Shown here in pieces: positions 38,346 to 49,533 of a stretch of DNA of 64,000 nucleotides. The position numbers were made by a program, and so were the translations under genes. The first letter of the stretch is position 1. Each line of letters opens with the position of its first letter. The notes under the pieces are model-generated. The model was not told where the DNA came from. It saw only the letters and a list, made by a program, of their open reading frames with translations, and ran no database searches. Origin of the DNA: Odontesthes bonariensis (lineage: Eukaryota > Chordata > Actinopteri > Atheriniformes > Atherinopsidae); the NCBI RefSeq assembly GCF_027942865.1, contig NC_134509.1:20322697-20386696 (forward strand). Direction: 5' to 3'.

Positions 38346-38473
38346 TTAAGGGATCGCTCCAGCTTTCAGTGTAGTCACGTTGCGTATATTCCATATCAGA
38401 GAAAGTCCAGTGGTGGAGTGTGGAATCTCCTGCTGCGAGGGCAGTTCTCCTCCGGGTACTGAGCACAAAGCAG
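38340..38473 (+). other. ikzf3: Candidate 5' non-coding exon of ikzf3
   Basis: The first coding exon of ikzf3 begins at an acceptor, so an upstream exon is required. The sequence ending AAAGCAG followed by GTAAGA at 38474 is the best donor seen within 1 kb upstream. The left edge is arbitrary, and transcript data would be needed to confirm it. Confidence 0.3.
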
Positions 38474-38482
38474 GTAAGATCC

Positions 38483-38518
<36 letters not shown>
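38483..38518. repeat. (ATC)n microsatellite
   Basis: About 12 ATC units, 10 bp after the candidate non-coding ikzf3 exon donor. Confidence 0.95.
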
Positions 38519-39297
38519 ATTTTAATTGAAACAAAAACTAAACCAAAAGGGGACTTTGACATTAACTGTAACATGCAGACATGCGCTTCTAAATTTAATT
38601 TTGACTGTGTGAGAAAGTTTCTTCAGGCTTTATTTCCAACAGCTCTCTAAATGGTGAAAGTCACACTTACTGTAGAGCTTTTTTTTGTTTGTTTGTCTGT
38701 TTCTGTCTTCTGTTTATGTTACTTTTAAAAGTTTTCCCACTTTGGGAAACTTTGTTAACTTGTTAACTTAAAGGAAAAGTAACGAGAGGCTTGTTAACCG
38801 TCTTTAGAAATGCATAATGGGATAGAACTGATCAAAATGTGGCTCCAGGTGCAGGAGTCTGCCTCGCTGTTGGAGGAGAAAACTCTTTTACACTCGCTCC
38901 TGTGTACAGACCCAGCAGGAAATACATGTGCAGTGAGCATCATGCCTTTCTCATCAGGCTAAATGTAGAGACAGGGTCGAGCAATCAACCGTGGGCTTTC
39001 ACCCTCTTTTATTTTTATAAACTTCTTTTTACGCTGTCCAACCAACAGGAACAGTGAGATGCAACTGTTGCCTCTATGTCATCACATGCTCTGTTGAAAC
39101 AGAAGAGGGATCTTTTATTCATCAGTATTATAATGAATGAAAGCGACAAACCCGCCGTTTCAGGGTTTCTCTGTCACTGTGAACACTTAATGACAAACCT
39201 GATTTTTAAGTGTCACCATCAGGAATCTGACTCGACCTCCAAACTGTCTTTCATCAGCTGAATATTGTAATTCCTCTTCACAGAAATTTCTTTCATC

Positions 39298-39349
39298 ATG
39301 AGCACAGACAAACAACCTGAATTAACTTCCCCAGAGGCAGACGCGACGG
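39298..39349 (+). CDS. ikzf3: ikzf3 coding exon 1
   Basis: ATG plus 16 codons ([17 protein letters not shown]) and one base; donor G followed by GTGAGT. An acceptor (TTCACAG) sits 14 bp upstream of the ATG, so at least one non-coding 5' exon must lie further upstream. Confidence 0.75.
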
Positions 39350-42300
39350 GTGAGTATCGGGCTTCTTGTCTCTTATTTGAAAGTGTACGTGACCGGTTTG
39401 CATGAATTCCCCCACAGAAACCGCCATCCTGCGTGAAGCATCGAGCTGAAAGCCTGAAGCGTGTGTGGAATTAGTGGAGCCTGCTGTTGAAGACTGAACA
39501 CTTTTTTTTACTCAATTTGTGTCCCCGCAAGAGAAGAAATGAAGATTTTAATACACGCTATATTAGTTAGTAGCTTGTAGTCTTTAATCAACCAGAAACA
39601 AAAGGTTAATTCTGTAATTTCTTCATTTGTTTGAACCTTTATTTAACAGACACAAGTATAGAACATTTTATTTTCCATGTCTTCACTGACCATCCTAATT
39701 TTATTTAGGTAATAATGATAAATATGGAACCTGATGCAGCAGCACACTCAGTAAAAGCTGTTGTAGAGTCATGTTTCCCATCGCGTTCCATCAGCTTCCC
39801 TTTAATGACTCTTTTTAACGCTTTGGGAACTGAGGATGCTGATTGTTGCAGTTTTTCAGAGGAATCTGGGTCCATTCCAGCTGAATTTGAGTTTTCAGTA
39901 GGAGACAGATGTTGCTGGAAGTCCTGCAGAATGAGGTCTGGCATCGTCCTGCTGAAATAACCACGGACCTCCCGGGAAAAGACGTCACCTTGATGGCAGC
40001 ATCTGTCTCTCCAGAACTCCAACATCCACCTCTGCATCAGTGGCACCTTCACACAGATGAAGCCATCCCTGCCATGGACCCTGATGCAGCCCCACACCAT
40101 CACAGACGCTGGCTTTAAACCTTTCTCTGAGAACAGCCTGGATGCTCTTTCTCATCTTTGTAGAAGCAGACGTCAGTTTTTCCCAGAAGCAGCTGAAACG
40201 TGGACTCATCTGCCCACAGAACACGTGTCCACTGTCTTTCTGTCCATCTGAGATGAGCTGGTGTCCACAGAACTGGGCCGTGTTTCTGCACAGAGCTGAT
40301 ATCTGGCTTCCTCCTTGTGTGATACAGCTTCAGCTCACATTTCTGGATGTGGCCGTGGACCGTGTTGAGTGGAAATGGTTCTCCGAGCTCCTCCTGAGCC
40401 CATGTGGCTGTATTGATCATGGTGGCGTGATGACGGTTTCTCATGCAGTGCTGCCTGAGGGCTCCCAGCTCATCCAACAGTGCTTTCTGTCCTTTATGGA
40501 ACTCATTGATGATTCTTTGACTGACTTTGTCACAAATTAGTGATCCAGGACCCATCCTTGCTTGGAAAGACAAAGAATTCAGTGGATCCTCCTTTCATAC
40601 CCAATCCTGACACCCTCACCTGTCACCAGTTCACCTGCTGAACGCTGTTACTTCTATATTCCTTAAACTTTTCTGTCTTTTTTTGTTTGTTTGTTTCTAT
40701 CCCAATTTTTATTTTAATGGGTTGGTTGGTGGCATTAAATTCTAGATTTCTTTCCTAAAAACGAATGAACAAATTACAGATTGAACCTTTTGCTGCTTGT
40801 TTCGCTGGGGTTCGTGTTCATACGGGAACTATTTGTCACTTTTTCAGAAACCTGCGGGGACGTTGCAGAAGTGAAGTCACAGGAAAAGGAAAAAAAGGAG
40901 AGCCATTTCAGTGAAAATGGGATGCAGTGTGATGAAGGTGTCACGGATGCACGTATGTGTACCCACTCACACATGCATACATACATATATTCACACTTAA
41001 GAAGCTTTGACATCTTTCCATTATAATTAGCATTTCAGCCGCTGTGCTCGCAGCCTTTACTGTGGTACAGTTGCATTTCCACAGCGATGAAGCTGCAATA
41101 ACCTTCTTAATTTAGTCTGGCTAATGTGCGTCTGTGGGTTTATTTACTGGTTTCATATGCTAAAGTACAGTACAGTACTCGAGCAGTAGGAAGGTGTTAG
41201 ATGACCTAGATGTGTACATGAAAAAAAACAAAAACAAGATGACATGGAATAAACTAGTGATATAAGAGCTAAATGTATGTTAAATGAGCTGATCTGAAAA
41301 ACAAAAGAACACGGTGTTCAGGCGGCTGTCCTCTATTTCTGACTGGTAACCATCTACCCCTCTGGGTGCACTTCCTAAAGCCCTGCTTTGCGTCTGCTGC
41401 ATCGCTTGCGGTTCACTGCTCTGAGACACTGGACTCTATATCAGGCCTCTCGGATCTCTGTGTGCAAAGTTTCCATAGCACCTTTGAGCGCCTTCCACAA
41501 TACAAGGCGCTGCTCTTCAGCTCATCATCAGTCACCGCTAAGACCACAGTGTGGTTTCTGGATGGAACTGAGCACACTGGGGGTGGGTTTGCACTTAGCA
41601 AGAGGTTAGGTGAGAGGTCCTGCAGGGCTGGCCCCCGGGACTCTGCACATCAGCAGCTGTGGTGCTGAGAAAAACCCTGAAAACTGGCCGAATCCAAAGT
41701 TTGGCCTCAGATATGTGAGACTTATCTGTTACAAACATGGAGAACTCGAAGAAATGGACTCGGGCGGGATCAACGTGGAAATTCAGAGGAGGTCTGATGC
41801 AGATTCACATCGAACTTTGCGTGATTTTCAGCCTCTGACAGAGTTGATTTAAAAAAAAACAAAAAAAAAACTGAAAGGGTTTTTTAAAAGCAGACGAGGA
41901 AAAGGCGCCAGTGTGTTTCTCTCCTGCCCCGGTTCTAGTTTCTGTGTCTTCAGAGGAAACGCTTTCCTCTTATCTCAAACACACATCTTTTGAATCTCTT
42001 TGTGACATGTATGGCTTTAAGTATTAGCTCAATTTAAGCCATCCACACTTTGAAGATGTATTTGCACTCATATCTAAAATACAAATGTGGAAGCGAAGGG
42101 ATGGCTGTGAGTGGAGTCTCATCATTGGAAGCAGGTTCTCCACATCGGTCACTCTTTTCAGCCGCTGCATGTGTATTTAAATGAATCTTAACTTGGGAGG
42201 TGATAATGTTGCAGCACAAACTGTTTTTGTTTACATCTCTCCAAATGAGTGTTTTGTGTCTTTATCATTTCCTACTTGCTCAGGTGTGATAAAGACCGAG

Positions 42301-45300
42301 GCCGAGGACAAAGAAGATCAGGAGCAGCATCTCGAGGCTGAAAAAGAAGCAGAGATTGTACCCAAAGAGGAGGCAGAGGGGGGGAGTGAGGATGGCATGG
42401 AGGAAGGTTTTGATGAGGAGGACAATGATGCGGAGGGAGATGAAGAGGGAGATGCCCTGAACGAGCCGCAGGACTTGTCACTGGTGGACTACTCGCGTTA
42501 CGACGGCGCGGCCCTGCCAGACGACCACGCAGCAGCGGATACGGGAGCGCTGGCTGCTGCTGAGGGGCCTTACGAGCCCGGAGCCACGGCCCCCCGCATC
42601 CAGACGACAGGCAAGCTTAGCTGTGACATATGCGGCCTGTCCTGCATCAGCATTAATGTGTTGCTGGTGCACAAGCGCAGCCACACGGGTAAGCACAGGA
42701 AGACAGCCCAAACACCTGACCTCAAACAGTACGGCTGTTGATAGCATTTGAAACTGCTTTTATTGAGTCTGCATCACACATGACGTACGTGTCCTAACCG
42801 GTCTCACAGCAGCAGCATCTGGTTGTGAAATATCTTCTGTTGTTGTTCAGTGACGGTGTGATTTGATGGCAGCAGCTGATATGCATTGAGTAAAATCTGC
42901 TCGAAGCACTTTTAACAGGATGGAAACTAATCATCGTCTTGGAGTCGCAAACGTTTTCAGTCAGATTACCTTTTATTTCTTCCTGAGATACGACATCAGC
43001 CACATGTGCGCACACACGAAAGCTATGAAACGAGATGAAGCACTCATCATTTAAATGCAGTGACAGATGCTCATCTTTGTCATTCCTTCCATCACTTTGT
43101 TGAGTGACTAAGAAAGAGGAATTATGAAAATTAAGATATTGAGGTCATGGTGCTCCCTGTGATAACCACAATCCTGACGCTGCAGTCTGATGGTTCAACG
43201 GACTTATTCTGAGCAGACCTGCAGCTCAGTCACCCTGTGGTTGTGCCTGAGCGTCAGAGCTATGCCGCCCTCAGCCGAGGCTGTTTTCGACATCCAGTGC
43301 ACAACCGACTTGGTGGTCTGAGTCGTGAGAATGCTGTTTCTAGGTTTCTGACAATCAAAGTGGATCTTGCTTTGTTCCCCTTTTAAAGATGGTGAATGAT
43401 TCTGTTTATGCAATTCACTGAAATACTAGGAACCAGAGGACAGCCTAAAAAGATGTTCTCTTTTTATCAAAGGGGGGGTCATGAGAGGTATTTATGAGCA
43501 GTCGGTGTCTTATCTGGAGCAGATGGCGCGTTCTCTGTTTGGATGACGGGCGAGCCCAACCGGCAGCTGCTCACAGCGGGGACAGAAGGAGAGTTTTTGA
43601 CATCTAAAAACAATCAAATCTCATCAAATTGATTGTAGGGTTCGCTCAAACTGCTGTAAGTTTATGAGCATTGAGTCATTTTCGATGTGCACAGTAGCTG
43701 CTACACTGGCTCAACCGCCATTTCCCCTGCCTGAATTTTCTACCCGGAGGGGCTCTGACCGCCGTCTCCTGCAAGTTAGACAACGACTGCTCACGATCTT
43801 TTAAAAAGGAAAAGAGAAAAGAGAGGTTTTTAGCATCGATAGCTGCACACATTCAGTGTGACATCAACAGTCTTTTCTGTCTGGAATCGCATTCATTTTC
43901 CCGCTGCACGTTGTACACGATGATGGAAGAGTTGGACAGCTGTCTTCTCCGTCAGCTCCTACCGACTCCGTGGTGTAAAAACAATGTCTCGTGCTCCCTG
44001 AACCATCAGCTTCCTTTATTAAAAAGCAAAGTTATCTGCCAACAGAGGCAGAAGTTAAGACTTCCAAAGTTTTCCCGACATATCTTAAAAACTGGAGTGA
44101 AAAGAATAAAATACTTTTAAAAAGGTTCAGAATATTGGTATTTCTAGTTTCAAGCATCAACTTGATTAAAACCAGTAATGAAAATCTTTTTACAATCTAC
44201 AACCAAGGCACCTGATGCAAGTGAAATTCCTTTAGTTTTTTGCAGCCTATAACCAAATTTCCGCTGGTGGAGAACACAAGCACATCTGCTGAGTGGGTAA
44301 ATCTGCAGGAAAATCTGTTGTGTGATCACCGCTCTGTTAAACCATGTGAACTGATGGCTGCTGTTTTTTCTCTCTCAGGTGAGAGGCCGTTCCACTGCAC
44401 TCAGTGTGGGGCCTCCTTTACCCAGAAGGGAAACCTGCTTCGCCACATCAAACTGCACTCCGGGGAGAAGCCTTTCAAATGCCCCATGTGCAGCTACGCC
44501 TGCCGCCGTCGCGACGCTCTGAGCGGGCACCTGCGCACTCATTCTGGTAGCACCCAGCCGCACACACACACACGACACGCACCGACACTGTTGGCATCTG
44601 TGTACAGTATCTCGCTGGTTAGTCTCTCTATCCTTTCTCATCTTGAGGTCTGATTTTCCAGTAACACCCTGTCATTCAGTCTCATATGGTTACACTCATC
44701 ACATGTGATAACTTACTCACTCACCTCTGGAAACTTACTCACTCACTTTCAGTTCACGTGTTTTTACCTGCGCATTAGTTTTTGCTTAAAGGGACAGTTC
44801 GCCTCTTTTGAAATGAAGCTGTATGACATCCCATGTTAGCAATATCATTTATGAACATTGACTTACCCCCTGCTGCGTCCTGTGAGCCGAGTTCCAGCCT
44901 CGTTTTGGCGTTGACGAAGGTAGTCCGGCTAGTTGGCTGGGGTTTAAAAAATAAAGCGTTTTGCTTCTCAAAACAATATGCGTTCAAAAGAGTAATACAT
45001 TTGCATCACAAAATCGTTCATCCAGAAAAAGTCAGACCTCACAATCGCTTGGCGCTATTTTCTCTCTTCATATCAATGCGTACAGCCACCTGCCAACAAC
45101 CGCACCTGTTACGGTGTTTACTGCTCGGTCTGCACTTCGGTCTGCACAGCACGCAGTGATACGAAGGGAGAGAGAAAATAGCACCAAGCGATTGTGAGGT
45201 CTGACTTTTTCTGTTGAACGATTTTGTGATGCAAATGTATTACTCTTTTGAACGCATATTGTTTTGAGAAGCAAGACGCTTTTTTTTTTAAACCCCAGCT

Positions 45301-48300
45301 AACTAGCCAGACTACCTTCGTCAACGGCAAAACGAGGCTGGAACTCGGCTCACAGGACGCAGCGGGGGGGGGAGAAAATGTTCATAAATGATATTGCTAA
45401 TATGGGATGTCATACAGCTTCATGTCAAAAGAGGCGAACTATCCCATTAAGGAAATAATACTCGCTGCTGTGCGATGCGTTTGTGATTAACTGCAACTCC
45501 TGCCCGCAGTGGAGAAACCCTTCAAGTGCAACCACTGCAGTCGCAGCTACAAGCAGAGAAGCTCTCTGGATGAGCACAGGGAGCGGTGCCATGTGTACAT
45601 CCAGAGCAAAGGTCTCGCTGAGAGAGGTGAGCAGCTGTCACACACGCACACAAAAAAAAGCACACTTCTTACTGATGGGTGTTAATGAAAACAGTCCATG
45701 TAAACGCATTTATACACACACAGCAGGCACAAAGTTAAAGGCGTTACTGCCTGTTTTTATGGCCTCATTAAGTTAATGAACTGAAGGCTGGAGCCCCGTC
45801 ATTACAGCTAAATAGGTTATGGCTGCTATGGTATGAGGGTTCGACCGCTTCTCATGTCTCCATCAGCAAAGAGGAAGCCAAATAGGGCAAAGGTTTGAGC
45901 CTGGCTGCCTAATACCGGTACGCGCACAAACCGACACCATCGGTGACTCTGAACTCCCCCTCACGAGGAACGCTTTTATGTACAGACGGGACAGTTGCAC
46001 GATTGCAACATGGAGACAGTGCACTGTTTCTGTGGTCACCGAATGTCATAAGTTTGTGCTTGATAGTGCTCTAGTGGTGAGGAAGTACATCCTCATCCTG
46101 TGGTCTCCTCTCCTGCACTGATGAGGTAAGAAAAAAAAATAACAACCAGGAAGTGAGGTCAAAAGAGCCGCCGATCTCAAATGAAATTCTCGTTCCTCCC
46201 AGTGCGACTCTTGTGTTTTTTTTTAAATTTCACTTTATAACCTCAAAGGCTCAGACATGTGGATGGCTACTGCCCCGTGCACTCGTGTTTCTGCCTGATC
46301 GACGGCAGTTCTTCATTTTCTGCTTGCTTTCTGTCGATGCAGAGGACAGCCACACACCCAGGTCTCAGATGGGCACTGAGCGTGCGCTGCTTCTCGACAG
46401 GCTCGCCAGCAACGTTGCCAAACGGAAGAGTTCAATGCCGCAGAAGTTCACCGGTAAGGGCAACGACACAGGCAGAGACCTCAGACTGCTGACACGCTTG
46501 TAGCCGAGCACTTTAATGTATTTCATGTTAAAACGCAGCTGTTTTCCACCAGCTTTCACACGCTGCTGTCTTTTTAAAATATTTACATGGTTTTGCTTTT
46601 TGCAGGGCTTTAAGCTTTAAAATACAAATATTTTGCGTGTGTTTTTTGTACCTTATGTGTAGGCGTCTGTCTGAGCTTCTCGTTTGTCTGTCTGTTTCTC
46701 TTCGCCGGCCTCTGACTCCTGCCAGACAGGAATTGAGGGCAGAGCAGCTAACTCATGCCTGCACACACCACAGTGGTCTCCACTACCCTAAATTCTCTGC
46801 AAGAGTTGTGTCATAGGTGGGTAAAGGTAATCATGCATGGTTAATTCAATTAATATGTGTAAAAAATCCCAAAAGAAATCGCTTTCATTGCTCACTTTGT
46901 GTACCTTGAATTAAACAGATACTATCCCTGAGAGGAGGATGATCAAAAGTCAGCAGTTTCAGTAAATGGCTGAGTTGGCATTGCCATTTCCCAAACCTTT
47001 TATGAGTGCACACACAATTTTCAATACCCTGCTCTCACCTTTCTGGTTAAGCTCAACATCGGGTTGTAGTTTCGCAATCACGCCTCAAGCTGCTGGTGCA
47101 CACATACACAAAAAAACCTCCTACGTCTATCAGCCCGACAAATGAAGTGAGATCTTTCAGTATGACAACCACAGGGGGAAAAGAGAAGTAAGAGAGTATG
47201 TGACCGCAGAGAGAAGAGATAGAACAGGCGGGAGGCGAAGAAACGTGAGCAGGTGTCTCTTTGTCGATACTTCTGTAAAGCAGCTGCGCCAGAGGCCTTC
47301 ATCTGCGCCGCCTGCTTCCTCTCAGCCCTCTGTCCTATCCTGGCTCAGAATGCTTTAAAGCTTATGTTGTCCCATGAACCTGGGGTTTCTTGCTCTTTTT
47401 TATCTCTGCCTTTACTCCACACCAAAGAGAGTATCCCTTAGAGCCCCGTATGGACGTCTGCTCGCTCTCCCATCTGTAAGCACCACCCGCTCTCCCTGCT
47501 GTTTGCTGCCTGAGCCGTCTTTCTGGGTCTGTGTGAAACCTCCTGCTGGGCCTTAACCCCTTAATGCCTATTGTCGCATATATGCTACAAACCGTAGCCG
47601 GAGTAACCGTTGACTCCAAATTGACCAGGATGCCTGTTGTCGCAAATTTGCAACATACCAAAAATTCTATTTATTTTTTGTGCAAAAGTGAAATTAATAA
47701 TCTCAGCATTATTTACCATCTACTTAAAGGCTAAAACACACACAAAACATTTTTTTTATATACAGCTATATAAATTCAGGCGTTAAGGGGTTAAAGGGAT
47801 AGTTCGCCTCTTTTGACATGAAGCTGTATGACATCCCATATTAGCAATATCATTTATGAACATTTTCTTACCCCCTGCTGCGTCCTGTGAGCCGAGTTCC
47901 AGCTGAGTTTTGGCGTTGACGAAGGTAGTCCAGCTCGTTGGCTGGGGTTTAAAAAATAAAGCGTTTTGCTTCTCAAAATAATATGCGTTCAAAAGAGTAA
48001 TACATTTGCATCACAAAATCGTTCAACAGGAAAAGTCAGACCTCACAATCGCTTGGCTCTATTTTCTCTCCCTTCGTATCACTGTGAGCTGTGTAGACCG
48101 TGCTGACCGAAGTGCAGACCGAGCAGTAAACACCGTAACAGGCGGGCTGTCGGCAGGTGGCAGCACGCATTGATATGAAGGTAGAGAGAAAATAGCGCCA
48201 AGTGATTGTGAGGTCTGACTTTTTCTGGATGGCCGATTTTGTGATGCAAATGTATTACTCTTTTGAACGCATATTGTTTTGAGAAGCAAATCGCTTTATT

Positions 48301-49148
48301 TTTTAAACCCCAGCCAACTAGCTGGACTACTTTCGTCAACGCCAAAACGAGGCCGGAACTTGGCTCACAGGACCCAGCAGGGGGCAAGTCAAATTTAATA
48401 AATGATATTGCTAATATGGGATGTCATATAGCTTCATGTCAAAAGAGGCAAACTATCCCTTTAAACGCTCTCATGTCATGTCACTGGTTTAGGCGACAAC
48501 GGCATCTGCCTGGACCTGAGTTTTAACAGGGAGCTGGTGCACCGATCTGATGTGAAGGAGCCTCCCGCGGGCTCGCCCGGGCCCGACGCCCACCACCACC
48601 AGCACCAGCAGCAGCAGCAGCCCGTCCTCTCAGGCCCGGATGGCGACCCACCTCACTCCCACAGGCCTTACCCCATCCCGCTAAGCCGCACCGACATCAG
48701 CCCCATGCGGCTCACCAACGGCCACAAGTTGGGCATGCAGCTTTTGGGCCTCCCTCACGGCGCGCAGCCGCCCATCAGCATGGACTCGTTCCACCCCGAC
48801 GGCTCCCAGATGTCCCAGCCTGTCATGTACAGCTTAGGGCACCTGTTGGGGGGTCTGAACCACCAGAACGGCGTCCCCCACCCGCACACCCAGCCCATCC
48901 CCTTGTCGCCTCTGGAGGCCCTGCGAGTTATGCGGGCGGACGGGGAAGCCGGCGCGCTGCCCGGGGCAGTGTACCCCTGCGGCCACTGCAGGGTGATCTT
49001 CTTGGACTACGTCATGTTCACCATCCACATGGGATGTCACGGCTTCCGCGACCCGCTCGAGTGCAACGTGTGTGGTCACCGCAGTCGGGACCGTTACGAG
49101 TTCTCCTCCCACATAGCCCGCGGCGAGCACCGCCTAGAACTGAAATAA
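39298..49148 (+). CDS. ikzf3: Ikaros family zinc finger 3 / Aiolos (spliced, 7 coding exons)
   Basis: Nuclear DNA-binding regulator of lymphoid development. Coding exons: 39298-39349, 40848-40952, 42284-42688, 44379-44546, 45510-45626, 46343-46453, 48493-49148; every internal junction is phase 1 and the total is 537 aa (human IKZF3, from memory, 509). Domains: acidic N-terminus with IKTE (SUMO consensus, 55-58) and PQDLS (114-118); C2H2 fingers at 166-186, 194-214 and 222-242; C2HC finger 4 at 250-270; conserved [19 protein letters not shown] at about 300-318; C-terminal dimerisation fingers at 482-502 and 510-532. IKZF3 is preferred over IKZF1/2/4 because of [34 protein letters not shown] and the neighbouring igfbp4 and mllt6. 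Finger 3 ([14 protein letters not shown]) looks more like IKZF2/4, so paralogue assignment is not absolute. The region between SSMPQKF and finger 5 is strongly diverged and Gln/His/Pro-rich. Confidence 0.88.
39705..40610 (-). mobile_element. Third Tc1-like family, degraded copy in ikzf3 intron 1
   Basis: Minus-strand frames 40573-40115 and 40103-39705 contain [20 protein letters not shown] (first catalytic Asp), [13 protein letters not shown] and [15 protein letters not shown], the hallmarks of a Tc1/mariner transposase distinct from the five-copy family. Stops and frame changes break it. Confidence 0.85.
40848..40952 (+). CDS. ikzf3: ikzf3 coding exon 2
   Basis: A 105-bp exon, phase 1 to 1, between acceptor TTTTTCAG and donor C followed by GTATGT. 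Encodes residues 18-52: a charged segment ([10 protein letters not shown], then SENGMQCDE) resembling the Ikaros-family N-terminal spacer. Being symmetric, it could be skipped without a frameshift. Confidence 0.7.
42284..42688 (+). CDS. ikzf3: ikzf3 coding exon 3 (acidic region and finger 1)
   Basis: 405 bp between acceptor TTGCTCAG and donor CACACGG followed by GTAAGC. Encodes residues 54-187: VIKTE, a long Glu/Asp-rich stretch, PQDLS, and zinc finger 1 ([21 protein letters not shown]). Confidence 0.95.
44379..44546 (+). CDS. ikzf3: ikzf3 coding exon 4 (fingers 2-3)
   Basis: 168 bp between acceptor CTCTCAG and donor TTCTG followed by GTAGCA. Encodes residues 189-243, the two fingers that make the core GGGAA contact in this family. 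Residue 193, directly before the first Cys of finger 2, is His. Confidence 0.97.
44790..45446. mobile_element. ikzf3: TTAA palindromic MITE, copy 2 (ikzf3 intron 4)
   Basis: 657 bp, flanked by TTAA at 44786-44789 and 45447-45450. Left end AGGGACAGTTCGCCTCTTTT; right end complementary but with CCCA for CCCT. The two halves are nearly complementary, predicting a long stem. Ends 59 bp before ikzf3 exon 5. Confidence 0.92.
45510..45626 (+). CDS. ikzf3: ikzf3 coding exon 5 (finger 4)
   Basis: 117 bp between acceptor CCCGCAG and donor GAGAG followed by GTGAGC. Encodes VEKPFKC and finger 4 (CNHC...HRERC, a C2HC finger), residues 245-282. A palindromic MITE with its TTAA ends 59 bp upstream. Confidence 0.95.
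46343..46453 (+). CDS. ikzf3: ikzf3 coding exon 6
   Basis: 111 bp between acceptor GATGCAG and donor ACCG followed by GTAAGG. Encodes residues 284-319, including [20 protein letters not shown], the strongly conserved block after finger 4 in IKZF1 and IKZF3. Confidence 0.95.
47557..47790. mobile_element. piggyBac-like TTAA MITE
   Basis: 234 bp with ends CCCCTTAATGCCT and the complement of CCCCTTAACGCCT, flanked by TTAA at 47553-47556 and 47791-47794. The CCC terminus and TTAA site suggest piggyBac mobilisation. Its right TTAA is also the left TTAA of the next element. In ikzf3 intron 6. Confidence 0.8.
47795..48460. mobile_element. ikzf3: TTAA palindromic MITE, copy 3 (ikzf3 intron 6)
   Basis: 666 bp, flanked by TTAA at 47791-47794 and 48461-48464. 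Same family as copies 1 and 2. Ends 32 bp before the last ikzf3 exon, so it borders the acceptor region of intron 6. Confidence 0.93.
48493..49148 (+). CDS. ikzf3: ikzf3 coding exon 7 (dimerisation fingers, stop)
   Basis: 656 bp ending at TAA. Encodes residues 321-537: a diverged Pro/His/Gln-rich segment, then fingers 5 and 6, which mediate homo- and heterodimerisation in the family. The acceptor GTTTAG lies only 28 bp after a MITE target duplication. Confidence 0.96.
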
Positions 49149-49464
49149 ATTGCACCCTTGCAAACAGACAGATGCCGCTCTATGGGGATAGACAGATTTA
49201 CTCATATAAGTAGCTGGTAGTATCAGAAATGAAAGCATGAAGTAGCAGCTATGTCTACCCTGCGTGTGCATATGTGTGAGTGAGACGTTGTGGGAGTGTG
49301 ATGGGTGTTCTTAGTCAGCCAGTATTCATCTGAAAAGATGGCCTGTAAAGTTTTAATGCAGGACTAATTCTACTTCTTGCCATGCGTGTATTTGTACGTA
49401 GCCGAAGCCTCCGTTTGTATCATAAAGAACTCGTTTTCAATCGAACGTTTCAAGAAAATCAAGC

Positions 49465-49532
49465 AATAAATTGCATTTATTGTGTACCTACTGTTGTTTT
49501 TTTCTATCTGTGTAAAGATGTACAAAAATAAA
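49465..49532 (+). terminator. ikzf3: ikzf3 polyadenylation signals
   Basis: Two AATAAA hexamers at 49465-49470 and 49527-49532, about 320 and 380 nt after the ikzf3 stop, with T/GT-rich sequence around them. They are the first such signals downstream and fit a short 3' UTR. Confidence 0.5.
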
Positions 49533-49533
49533 A

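Noticed and set aside
42272..42747. Minus-strand frames opposite ikzf3 exon 3
   Set aside because: Mirror frames of the Glu-rich codons; no independent support.
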